From Craspedostauros australis (Eukaryota > Bacillariophyta > Bacillariophyceae > Mastogloiales > Achnanthaceae), in the NCBI GenBank assembly GCA_026770025.1, contig JAMXDE010000013.1, positions 434,001-498,000 on the forward strand: 64,000 bases of DNA, in the 5' to 3' direction. A program made the translations under genes and the position numbers. Positions within the stretch are counted from its first letter, which is position 1, and every line of letters begins with the position of its first letter. Shown here in pieces: positions 41,621-51,593 of the stretch. The notes beneath the pieces were generated by a model. The model was not told the DNA's origin, did not search any database, and was given only the letters and a program-made list of their open reading frames with translations.

Positions 41621-44218
41621 TTAGTTTGTTGTGTCATGCTCGTTTCCGTCACTGCCTCCATTGTCACCCTGCCTCTCTCCATCTCCGGTCATGTCCATTG
41701 CCTCGTCAACATTCAATGGTGCCTCGTCAACATTCAATGGTGCCTCATCAACATTCAATGGTGCTTCATCAACATTCAATGGTGCTTCTGCAGCATTCAA
41801 TGGTGCTGTTGGGTCCTGCACTATCTCAACATCTTCGACCAAGGAGTAGTTGGTTGTTGGCCCATCCCCTCCGCCTTCAGGTTGGTTTGGCGCCTCCTGA
41901 CTGGTCATCTGAGCACCTGCACTGCCTGCGGATTGCCTCACATTCTCTCCTTCCGGATTCTGATTCGTATTTACAGCTGTGGACCCCGCTGTGATGGTGG
42001 TTGTTGCAGTTGCAAGGTTGGTTGCTTCTGCTGCTGCTGCTCCCACCGCTGCTGCCTCTGTCAGTTTGTTGGCTTGGTCCGCAAGGACCAGCATTCCTTC
42101 ACATGGATCAACATCTCGTGTTGGTGGAGGAGACATCTGAGCTGTTGTTGTTGCCGATATTCCTTCCTCCCGTCCGTGCGGAAGGATCTGTCCTGTGCTG
42201 AGTTGCTGCGGATTCGTCGAGTGCATGTTGCCCGTCCCAGTCTGACCATTCTGCATCATTGCCGGGTGCTGGACTGATCCTGGGCCCTTTACGAAATACG
42301 GTCTGGTGAGGTCGTCCATTTTGTTGAAGACGCCATCAAGAAGGTTTCTGGCAGCCTCGTCAGAAGCTGTACCGCCAGTCACCACCATTCCCGGACGGCT
42401 CTGGTTGAGCTGTCCTTGCCGTCTCAGCTCTGCCCTTTCTCTGGCAGCCTGCTTTCGCAGTGCCACCCTCAGCTCAAGTTCGGCCACCCTCTCAACCTGG
42501 CATTCGAGTTGGGCTTCCAACACCTGAGTCACCTGCGTCGTGACTGATTGATCGTCTCCATGAAGCATGTTGCGTGCTCCAAAGGTGCGGAGATTCTTTG
42601 TCGTTCTTGCCGATCGGAAGCGTGGTTGAATGCGGCTGCCCATTGGGCTCCTGGGTTGTAAGGGTTGTGGCCATGGGGTCACCTTCTGGGCATTGCTGGC
42701 AGATGGCGGGTTGCTGGAGTTGCTGTTGTTGTCCGTGTATTGGGGGATTCTGTGTGACTGTGAAGGTAGCATTTGTGACTTGGCCCCTTTGTCGATGGCA
42801 TTGGTTCCGCCTGAGTTGAAACCAAGTGCGTGCATTTTTGAAAACTTGCACGTCATTCCCACAGTCGTTGTCTTCTCCTTCACCCTCGTCGACAAGATGA
42901 GGACTTTACGTGGTTGCCCATTGTTGTCTGGCATCACATGATTGAGCCAGACAACGCCCCCCAGCGTGCCGCAAGCGGATGGGCAGAACATGGTGTCGAT
43001 AGCAAAGGGCATCGGCACGAGCATTTCGCACCAGTGCCCCTTTGCAAAACCGGCCTTCTGCATTTGCAGGTCGTGTGCTTGTGCCTTCTGTGCTGCGTCG
43101 ACGAAGTGGGTCGCCTGAAGGTTGCAAATGGCCTTTGCAATACCCCCCTTTGCCCCAATGGCCACTGGAGGCCGATACTTCAGCACCACAAAGGGCCGAG
43201 GCACCCCACCCACTTCGCGATATTGAATGGTCAGCTGTGTATCCTGCTGGATGGTGGCTGCAGGCATGTAGAAGTCGATGCTGATCATCCGGAATGCCTC
43301 TCCCTTCGGCCTCCACAATTGCGTAGTGTAGAAGACGTCCACATGTGTTGGGACGGAAGAGAACTGGGCGACGCGAGAGTTCTCGGCCATGTCAAAGAAA
43401 TGACCATATCTTGCTGTCAGTGAGTTGTATGGTGGAGGGCCTGTCATGCCCACAACTTCAATGTCATCATCGAAGTCCATTTCTCGACCAAACACTGATG
43501 AAATTTCCTCGCCAAAGTCGCCCATGGCCCAGTCATCGTTGAGGAAGGCATCATTTTGGAACGACCCATTGGTGTTTGATGCCATTTGCGGAGATGGGTT
43601 TTGATCCCCTTCTCCATGGCAGCTCTTGTCTGTGTTGGTGGCAGCGTTTTCGGAGAGTGCTGTCATTGTGGGTGTTGTTGTGGTTTCTGCGACGGCCTTT
43701 GCAGGAGGAGATTTCGAGGGCTTTGTGTTGTCGAAGCCCTCTGGCTCATCGATGGGGCGAAGATGCATGGCCAAGTTACCTGATGCGTCTGGATTGAAGC
43801 GTCCATTTGCTGCCAAAACCCTCACAAAAGCAAACAGATGAAGAGATCGAGTGGTTGCTTGTGAGTTGTGATGTGTTTGTGCAGCATGATCAAAGCAAAG
43901 TTTGAGGACAAGAAATGCAACAGGGCAATCGCCACCACCCCAAACGAATGTGTCCACCGAGTGGTCGGGCCCACACGTTGCCTGCATTGGAGTTGACTTA
44001 CCAAAGAAGATCTTGTTCTTCACGAGCGTTTTCTTCAGCATCACATACCCTTTGATGAAGTTCTTTGCTGGATACTTTGCGAGGGTCGGATACTTGTCTC
44101 GGATGTGGCGAGGCTCCCACATCCACAAGTTGGGATCAGCTGCAAGCTCACGGATGAGGAGCTTGGCATCGACTCCCTTTTTCAAGAAGCGAGGGGCTCG
44201 TTTCCTTGGTGGCGTCAT
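41621..44218 (-). CDS. Large accessory ORF beside the HARBI1-like transposase, function unknown
   Basis: Exons are 44218-44002 and 43809-41621; the intron 43810-44001 has donor GTAAGT, acceptor GGCAG and phase 1. It is open in frame, so it may also be retained. The spliced product is 801 aa from ATG 44218 (retained: 865 aa); the frame extends upstream only to a TTG. The N-terminus is basic and charged (RKRAPRFLKKGVDAKLL, WMWEPRHIRDKYPTLAKYP), a plausible DNA-binding or HTH-like segment. The centre has VGGVPRPFVVLKYRPPV and VWLNHVMPDNNG, then a coiled-coil-like stretch (VERVAELELRVALRKQAARE). The C-terminus has five APLNVDE-type heptads. I do not recognise the family. Divergent pairing with a HARBI1-like transposase suggests a Harbinger-type second protein. 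Confidence 0.65.
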   Translation of the reverse strand: MTPPRKRAPRFLKKGVDAKLLIRELAADPNLWMWEPRHIRDKYPTLAKYPAKNFIKGYVMLKKTLVKNKIFFGKSTPMQATCGPDHSVDTFVWGGGDCPVAFLVLKLCFDHAAQTHHNSQATTRSLHLFAFVRVLAANGRFNPDASGNLAMHLRPIDEPEGFDNTKPSKSPPAKAVAETTTTPTMTALSENAATNTDKSCHGEGDQNPSPQMASNTNGSFQNDAFLNDDWAMGDFGEEISSVFGREMDFDDDIEVVGMTGPPPYNSLTARYGHFFDMAENSRVAQFSSVPTHVDVFYTTQLWRPKGEAFRMISIDFYMPAATIQQDTQLTIQYREVGGVPRPFVVLKYRPPVAIGAKGGIAKAICNLQATHFVDAAQKAQAHDLQMQKAGFAKGHWCEMLVPMPFAIDTMFCPSACGTLGGVVWLNHVMPDNNGQPRKVLILSTRVKEKTTTVGMTCKFSKMHALGFNSGGTNAIDKGAKSQMLPSQSHRIPQYTDNNSNSSNPPSASNAQKVTPWPQPLQPRSPMGSRIQPRFRSARTTKNLRTFGARNMLHGDDQSVTTQVTQVLEAQLECQVERVAELELRVALRKQAARERAELRRQGQLNQSRPGMVVTGGTASDEAARNLLDGVFNKMDDLTRPYFVKGPGSVQHPAMMQNGQTGTGNMHSTNPQQLSTGQILPHGREEGISATTTAQMSPPPTRDVDPCEGMLVLADQANKLTEAAAVGAAAAEATNLATATTTITAGSTAVNTNQNPEGENVRQSAGSAGAQMTSQEAPNQPEGGGDGPTTNYSLVEDVEIVQDPTAPLNAAEAPLNVDEAPLNVDEAPLNVDEAPLNVDEAMDMTGDGERQGDNGGSDGNEHDTTN
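41700..41804. repeat. 21-bp tandem repeat, 5 copies, encoding APLNVDE
   Basis: Five 21-bp units (GCCTCGTCAACATTCAATGGT and variants) near the end of the large accessory ORF; in frame on the minus strand they give heptads. Confidence 0.92.
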
Positions 44219-44842
44219 GATCGGAGGTTGGTTGTGTTTCTGATTTGTGTGACAAAGGGCACCTCTGCTCAACTCAAGGCTCCATTGAAGTGCACCTGCG
44301 AGAGAGCAGCAGTGTTTGGCGCAATGGATGTGTGTACGTTGGCGTGATGCGGTTTGTGTCGTCCTCATTTGCAGAGTTGGCCATGGGGTGCTGCTGTGTG
44401 GTTGCCAAGGACATGGAAGATGCTGTGCTTTGCAACGAGCAAACAACCATTGCAGCAATTTCTTGCCGACGACGCATTACATGCGCTGGTGATGCGTGTT
44501 GGTGTCTTGCACACACACGTACAACGATTGTAGTTCGCGGCCATCTGAACATCAGAAAAGAAATGTCAAGAGATGCTTGCATTGGCTTGAAGTGTTTTTT
44601 GTGTTCCTGTCCGTGGCGAAAGACACCGGTGCCCAAGAATGGTGTACTGTTCCCCGTACAAACTGTAACAATGGCCGATGTCAAAGGGGCGTAACCAAGT
44701 TGCTGCAAGCGCGAAAAGTCATTCGCGGGATGGCGACAACGCGAAGGAGGGCCAATGTTCGTCTTCGGAACCACAATGTGTAGGTACAGCATCGGTCCTT
44801 CATTCACAAGGCACTTTTTACGCTTGCGTTGAAAGCGTACTT
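44219..44842. other. Non-coding spacer upstream of array A
   Basis: About 620 bp between the accessory ORF (-) and the first minisatellite, presumably including the accessory ORF promoter. Open frames here are unsupported. Confidence 0.4.
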
Positions 44843-45150
44843 GGTCCTACGGTGACAACGCACTTTTTGCGCTTCTGTGAAAGGCATAATCGGTCCTACG
44901 ATCACAACGCACTTTTGCGCTTCTGGTAAAGGCATACTTGGTCCTACGATCACAACGCACTTTTGCGCTTCTGTTAAAGGCATACTTGGTCCTATGATCA
45001 TAACGCACTTTTGCGCTTCTGTTAAATGCATAATCGGTCCTACAATCATAACGCACTTTTGCGCTTCTGTTAAAGGCATACTTGGTCCTACGATCATAAC
45101 GCACTTTTGCGCTTCTGTTAAAGGCATACTTGGTCCTACGATCATAACGC
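44843..45150. repeat. 48-bp minisatellite (array A), about 6.4 copies
   Basis: Units begin with GGTCCTAC at 44843, 44892, 44940, 44988, 45036, 45084 and 45132, with 48-bp spacing (49 once). A diverged unit precedes at about 44793. Because 48 is a multiple of three, several frames stay open through it; that is a by-product of the period, not evidence for a gene. Confidence 0.95.
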
Positions 45151-45730
45151 AATATTTGAGTGTATGGAGCGCGGGAAAGGATGAATTAACGTCTATGCCG
45201 GGTTCACAAGGGCTAATTTGGCCTTATGAATCACTTTTTGAGGGTGAAAATTGCGTTATGACCACTCCATAAGGGCAATATTCACCGTTTGGATTGGTGT
45301 CATGAAGCACTTAAAATGATGCCTGTGTGATAAGGAATATATTGGACTTACGAATACGGTGTGTTGGTCACATTGGATAGGCATAGTGCTTCATATTGAG
45401 TCGAAGTAGTCGTAACATCCAATTCAGTCTTATGACGGCTCCATAGTGTCGAAAACACCTCTATGGATAGAATTATAAGCGCTGTTTTGGCCTTATAGAC
45501 GGCTTCAAAAGCACTATTTGCGTCTTATGCATAACTGCTGTGAGGACGAAACAAAATTGAGTCTATGTTGTAAGACTCATCGCGTCCTTATGGCTAGCGC
45601 ATAAGGGTCAGAAATGCATCTGATTCTGGCCCATAGCCGCCAATATTGCTTTAACGCGGGCTTATAAGGGCAGATTTGCACCTATGTTTATGTGATAGGC
45701 GCAGTTTTATCCATATGAATAGCACCATAA
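45151..45730. other. Diverged CATAAG/CTTATG-rich spacer with inverted repeats
   Basis: Not an exact array, but rich in CTTATG/CATAAG words, mostly in the forms CCTTATG and CATAAGG. A perfect 7-bp stem is CCTTATG at 45586 and CATAAGG at 45600, 7 bp apart. It looks like ancestral units of the neighbouring arrays that have diverged. Confidence 0.55.
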
Positions 45731-46011
45731 GAACAAATCTTATCCGGTAGAGAATGCTCTATGAACATAAGCAGATGGCTTATGCGGATAAGAAAAAATC
45801 TTATCCGGTAGTGAATGCTCTATGAACATAAGCAAATAGCTTATGCGGATAAGAAAAAATCTTATCCGGTAATGAATGCTCTATGAACATAAGCAGATGG
45901 CTTATGCGGATAAGAAAAAATCTTATCCGGTAGAGAATGCTCTATGAACATAAGCAGATGGCTTATGCGGATAAGAAATAATCTTATCCGGTAGTGAATG
46001 CTCTATGAACC
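45731..46011. repeat. 61-bp minisatellite (array B) with embedded palindrome, 5 copies
   Basis: TATCCGGTA recurs at 45741, 45802, 45863, 45924 and 45985, exactly 61 bp apart. Most units carry GGATAAGA, a short A-rich spacer and TCTTATCC, a perfect 8-bp inverted repeat (one copy has an A-to-T change in the spacer). Confidence 0.95.
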
Positions 46012-46385
46012 AAATGGAGGGCTTGTATGGATAAGAACTGATCTGTGCTATTGATAGATCTGTGCCATTGATAAACGCTCTTTCCACCCAATGGAGGGCT
46101 TGTATGGATAAGAACTAATCTGTGCTGTTGATAAACGCTTTTTGAACCAAATGGAGGGCTTGTATGAATCGGAACGCTCCTGTGTCATTGATAAACGCTC
46201 TTTCCACTAAATGGAGGGCTTGTACGGACAAGAACAAATCTGTCCCTGTCATGAACACTGTTGGAACCAAATGGAGGGCTTGTATGGATTGGAAAACTCC
46301 TGTGTCATTGATAAACTATGTTTCAACCAAATGGATGGCTTGCGCGGAAAGGGACTGAATATGTATCCATGTCATAAGCCTCGAT
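46012..46385. repeat. 60-bp minisatellite (array C), about 6 copies
   Basis: The word AAATGGAGGGCTTGTA and its variants start near 46012, 46089, 46149, 46209, 46269 and 46329; the spacing is 60 bp after a first interval of 77. It abuts array B, and the junction lies inside CTCTATGAACCAAATGGAGG. Confidence 0.93.
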
Positions 46386-46872
46386 TTATCTTACGGACAC
46401 CTTGCATGGATGTTCGTGAATGATGTCGATCCCAGTGAGTGTTCTGTGGAATGTCTGAGGAAGCCGAGGAACATGACCCAAGACCAACTCGCGTTGAGAG
46501 AACAGCGCGCGAATACTCCCACCAGCCAACAGATCGTGGAGACAAACACGGAAATCTTTGTGTTCTGCATCACCGTGTATTGCAAGTGATTGCTGTGCAA
46601 TGCAGCAAATGGCGGACTCTGCTTCTCGAGATGTCAGCATCAATGTGCGATGGCCATCAGCTGCACCTCGACAGCAACTCACATGCCGCCTGGTGCCAAC
46701 AAAGTATTGACGTCAACAACAACGACGACCAACAATCACGTGCAAGCAACCGAATCAACTACTTCTCACAATACCTGCCCACGACAGTATCCGATCCACC
46801 ATCAAGCCAACATCCAATCCACTACATTGCGCATCAACTTGCTCCACCTCGCAATGACTCATTCAGAAGACG
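46386..46872. other. Leader region upstream of the transposase
   Basis: About 490 bp of promoter and 5' flank for the transposase. No recognised coding sequence; the longer frame through it overlaps the transposase in another frame. Confidence 0.4.
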
Positions 46873-48082
46873 ATGGAGGTTGAGATTGCCCACTCTGGTA
46901 TGCAAATTGTGGGTCGCAACGTGGACATGCTCACTTGCATGGAGCAACCCCCATGGCTCACCATCCTTTTCCGCAGGACGTATGGGACCAGCATCGCAGT
47001 GGCTTCTGCAGTATGGACAGCACTGACACAAGACGGGCTGCTACCAGGCAACACCACCATCAACCACATGCTTGGTGCACTCGTGTTCCTGAAGCAATAC
47101 GTTCCATGGGAGATTCTTTCAGTGATGCTGAATAGGGATCGCAGAACATTAATGAAGTGGACATGGATTGTTTTGGAAGGCATTGCACGACTGAGCAGAA
47201 CAAAGGTGAGTGAACTTGGTGCTGTGTGCGGAGATGACTTGAATGCGTGTGCTTGCCTGACATGACTCACATCCCTTGCACATGCTCAAGTTCCTTTTTG
47301 TATCACTGCAGATCAGAATAGAGGAACGAAAGAATGGCAGTGTTGGTCACAACACTGTTTTCATGTCCGTGGATGGCACCGACTTTCGGATTGTGGAGCC
47401 CAATCCTTTCGACACAGATTGGTACTCTCACAAATTCAATGGAGCAGGCCTCAGATACGAGACTGGTGTGTGCATTCAGACTGGCCATCTTGTTTGGGTC
47501 GAGGGTCCATTTCCATGTGGGGAGTGGAATGATGTAACCATTTTTCGACGCAAGCTGAGGCAGGAACTGGACGAAGGGGAGCAGGTGATTGCGGATCAAG
47601 GCTACAGGGGTGAGCCTTCGTGTTGCATTGAGAGGACCAGATACAATGGAGTGATACGTGCAAGGCACGAAACAGTTCACAAACGCTTCAAAAACTGGAA
47701 GTGCTTGCGGGTGGAGTGGCGGCACCAACTTTGCAAACACCAATTGGCAATGTATGCCATCGCAGCTATCACACAATTCGAACTGCAGGATGAAAATCCT
47801 TTGTTTGACCTGCAGGAGACCATGGCGGATATCAGGGAAATGGAGAATTGGGTGGCATCACTGGCGCCCCCCTCAGGAGCAGCCGCCTCACGGGAGGTGG
47901 ATATGGAGGAAATGGTGGAGGAAGCAGCCAGAAGCGACAAGAGCAAAAGCACAACGAGCGAGGGCATGGACGACAGCACAACAAGCGAGGGCATGAGTGG
48001 CAGCACAACAAGTGGGAGCGTCAGCAGCAGCCCAACGAGTGGCAGTGCAAGCAGCGATGACAGCAGCTCTGGACGGGAGTGA
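46873..48082 (+). CDS. HARBI1-like DDE transposase / nuclease (Harbinger type)
   Basis: Exons are 46873-47205 and 47312-48082; the intron 47206-47311 has donor GTGAGT, acceptor CTGCAG and phase 0. The product is 367 aa from ATG 46873. The helical N-terminal part (INHMLGALVFLKQYVPWEIL) precedes the DDE domain. The likely triad is D132 (SVDGTDF), D185 (EWNDVTIFR) and E231 (RARHETVHKRFK). VIADQGYRG and RHQLCKHQLAMYAIAA are the usual Harbinger/DDE_Tnp_4 landmarks. The C-terminus is a low-complexity Ser/Thr tail with degenerate TSEGM repeats. The intact frame and catalytic residues suggest a recently active copy. Confidence 0.82.
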
Positions 48083-49740
48083 GCCGTCTGGTGCATAATA
48101 TAATTTTCTCACATAGTCCCTACCTCAATGTCGTATCGTTCATCTGGTGTTGCACAAGTAGCTGCGTTGTTGTTTGTCATTTGCGTTGGTGCTACCCGCA
48201 ATGGAGTTTGTTGTGGCTGTCAGTGAATTGCGGAAGAGCGTGCATGCATGTGCGAGCACCCATGCTGTGAGAAGGAAAACGGAAAACAACACTGGCACCT
48301 CCAAAGAAAAGACTACAACAACCATGTAGCACGAATGGCCAACACAACACTGTTATGGTTTCACAACACAATGCATGTTTAGCTGTTCACTGCAATGCAC
48401 CTTGCTTGAGGGTGGCATGTAGATAATGCGGATGTACGAAAAGGAGCATGGCATCCCCACCAGCTTCGGAGTGTTTTGCGTTGCCTAGAAGGTCGACACT
48501 AAAATGCCCCACTGTATGTTGATGATCTCAACAGAACTGACAATACGAGCATGCACATGAACCTCATTCCCAACAACAAGGATAGTCATTGACATGTCAA
48601 CGAAGGAACGAACGGCTGTACCAACACACCTGACAACAACAAAAGAAGGACACCAAAATCCAGAGAGACAGTGTGGACAGAATCACCTCGGTTGCGATCC
48701 TACCATGGCAGTCCTAGTCATCCAGAAACCAGGACAAGGAGTGCAAGCAAATGGACAGTTTTGTGCATGGAGGGAATGCAGCCACCCACAGGAAGCCCCT
48801 TGTTCGATCTGCATGATGGGCGAACACAACGTGTATCGAACACAAATTGAGGCATACAACGAACTACAGCCAAGCATTCCATTGTTGCTGTGGCACAGTG
48901 GCAACCAAGCAACTAATTCACCGGACATCATTGCTGGTGCAGGAAGAACTGTTCGAAGAGATGAATTCCAGTTGCATCGCATACAGGAGCCACCCATGGA
49001 CGAAACACTGTTGCAGTGGTGATGTTGGTGTACCTGTTGTTGTTGTTATTGTTGTGGTTGTGGTTGTGATTGTGATTGTAACAGGAACGAAGTGCTCTGT
49101 GGAGCAATGATCTCTGTGGAGAGTGTTGGGGTTGTGAGTTTTGTGTGCTCTGCGCTGGCCCAAGACAGCAGCCTTGTTTTGCGCGGACCGGAGACGAAAA
49201 CACGCTCAGCAAACACCGACACAGTGTAAAGTGGGGAAATGGAGCAATGACGAAGAGCGAAAGCAACTCGGGCGAATTTTGGGGGGAAAGCACCAATTAT
49301 CCAAAAAAGAACGAAAATGCCATATTATTCCGTCGAGGATAAGAACTAGGCGGAAACAAGCAATTTATGACTTAAACGCTATGAAATAGAGCCAATTATT
49401 GCATTTTGAACTGCCCCCCTTGCCTCTTGCACCAGTATGAGTATGTAATAAGAGTATGCAATAAGAGTAGTCGTATGCACGAGCAGGGAACGCGTACCGA
49501 TGGATTGGTCAATGGTCAATGTCCCTTTCTCGCATGCGTCCCTCTGCGTCGGTCTGTGTCAGGCTTCGGTTCCGTTGCAGTTGCGCTGCGGTTGTGCTGC
49601 GACTGTGGCTGTACCTGCTCTGGAGCACGCTCTCTTGAGTATTGCGGCTCTGTTGCGATTGTGCACATGCGTCCGTCTCTCTGTTGGTGGGAGAATCGAT
49701 TCGCAAGCGAAGGCCTTGTCAGACAGTGTTCGTAAACGCA
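48083..49740. other. 3' part of Harbinger-like region and host flank
   Basis: About 1.6 kb. A GT/TTG-rich simple-sequence tract lies at 49026-49080. The proposed right end of the element is near 49419. From 49423 to 49740 is host flank preceding the long-TIR element. The open frames (for example 48594-49022, +) carry no recognised domain. Confidence 0.4.
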
Positions 49741-49910
49741 CTAGGAGCCCCCCGAGTGAGTCGACCTGCACTTTGTCCTGGGACTCAACACCTTTTTTCT
49801 CGGATATCCAAAAAAGTTACATATTCATAATCCCCATATTCTAAAACCAAATACTGATTCAAATCACTTTCCGGTTAGACCTTATTTTAAGTTTTATGGG
49901 CCCATCAAGG
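49741..49910 (+). repeat. Left terminal inverted repeat
   Basis: 170-bp arm matching the right arm in reverse complement. Mismatches cluster at TIR positions 62, 73-78, 114, 125 and 159. Confidence 0.95.
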
Positions 49911-51593
49911 TGCTAATTTTTAGACTGCTTTAGGGACTCAGCCTTTGACAGCCGACTACATCGATCCAATTTAACCCTTTGCTGTTCTTTGTTTCAGCAA
50001 GTTTGTTCCGATTTTGAATTGTTTAGTCTCTTTTTCAGGTGTTCGGATGAGGCCATCCAACAGTCCATCCACGATAGCACTAGTTGTAGAATGTTGGGGG
50101 AAGCGGTGAATGCGCTTTTACATGCATTCAACCATGTGCTCGGACGATCCGTCATCGACGTCACGAAATTGGATACTTCGTCATGAAACACCAATGATAT
50201 CACGATGCGCAACATCATCAGGTCTGCTTCGTCGTGGCGAAGTGGTTGAGCGGGGTTGGTACTCCTCGAGTGTTTTATGTTGTGCTCCTTTTGGACAGTC
50301 ACTACAATTCTTGGTAAATCTCCACATCCCCCAATATGTGAGGCTGGTTGAGAGTGGCAAACTCGACACACCAACATGGAAGTGGAGCCACACCAAAAAA
50401 ACATCCACAATGGCCGTCGAACGGTATGCTTGGCGCCGCAACAACCAGCCGGCCAATTCAAGATTCAAGCATATCGCCGTCACCGCCATGCAACCTTTGG
50501 TGGGTGGACGAGCGGAGGCGGGAAGAGGGGTTGATTTGGGGCCGTCGTAGGCCCCAGAAATACGATCACAATTTGGCTCCAAATCGGCTGGTTGGTTTTG
50601 GCCTGTGTGTGGCACACACAGGTTATATCAGCGCCTATGGATGCGCAAGATGCCTCAAGGAGGCCAAGATGAAGGCACCCTCGAAGTTTGAGGGTCGCGG
50701 AGCACCGGGAAGGTGTCCGCGCGGAGGCAAAGGTGGTTTTGAGGAGTTTTGGTTGGGGCTCGCCTGGCACCGGTCGCGTGGCTTTGGCTGTGAGGGGCGA
50801 TGGGACGACGCCCCTCAATCGCAAAGCCACCCATACAAGGTGCGTGCGACATCAATTGAAGATGCACGTCGTGAAGTGTGCGCCATGGATATGGTCTACA
50901 AGAGGCTGCAGCTGACCATATCTGCAGAATGGTCGTTGTTGGTGGGAGCAGAAAATGCACCACCACATCATCATATGGAGGTGTACCACGTCGGCCATGC
51001 ACTCCCAGCCCATTCTGGATGCATCCGCGTGTCGCCATGGAGTGTGGGAATGCACGAGGAGCGCTTGGAGGGGCTGAAAGGGTCATATGGATGAGGTATG
51101 GATCCGTATCCATACCGCATCCGGATTGACAACGTTTTTTGGCAATTGCTCTGTTCCAGTGTGTGGCTGCATTGCTGCATGCAGAGCCAATGTCTGTGGC
51201 CAGCCTTCATGGAGTGGATAGCTGGGGGTATTCAGAGCGAATGGTATGCACAGTTTGCTGAAATACAAGGATGATGATAATGATCATGTGTGCTCATTGG
51301 AGGGCAACATTGTGGCATCAGCATTTTTTTCCGAATCCACCACACAAAACACAGCAAACCAACATGACTTCCAAAATATTTTCTATACTCATTTAACTTC
51401 AATATTCTGATAAACCGATAATCATGCGTATTAATGCAATGTTTAGATTTAATTGCAAGCGATGTGTTGTTGAGATATGGCATGACAAGCAGATATTGGA
51501 TGTGTTTTTGGATGGCCTCTAGACTCGTTGTAGTAGCATGGTCTGCCACCCACAAAACTCCACAACTAGTGTTATCGCGGCGATGCACATCCA
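49911..51593. other. Transposon interior downstream of the transposase
   Basis: About 1.7 kb inside the long-TIR element. Frames exist on the plus strand (50110-50550 and 50348-51094), but they have no recognisable domain and compete with each other. I make no gene call; a second, intron-containing or decayed gene is possible. Confidence 0.4.

Larger units (their letters stand above)
41212..49418. mobile_element. Candidate Harbinger-like DNA element (ends tentative)
   Basis: It contains a HARBI1-like DDE transposase (+), a divergent companion ORF (-) and three tandem arrays between them, the two-gene pattern of PIF/Harbinger elements. Proposed ends: a G run at 41212-41223 preceded by CTT, and a C run ending near 49419 followed by TT. 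This would give a 3-bp CTT target duplication, the size typical of the superfamily. The G/C-run similarity is very short and no longer terminal inverted repeat was found, so the ends are weakly supported. Confidence 0.4.

Noticed and set aside
44804..45145. Open frames with GPSMPLTEAQKCV repeats
   Set aside because: They arise because the 48-bp minisatellite period is a multiple of three; all frames stay open.
46164..46423. Short frames with repeated TKWRACMD
   Set aside because: They run through the 60-bp array C and reflect its period, not a gene.
50348..51094. 248-aa plus-strand frame inside the long-TIR element
   Set aside because: No recognisable domain and another frame competes for the same bases; left as an open question.
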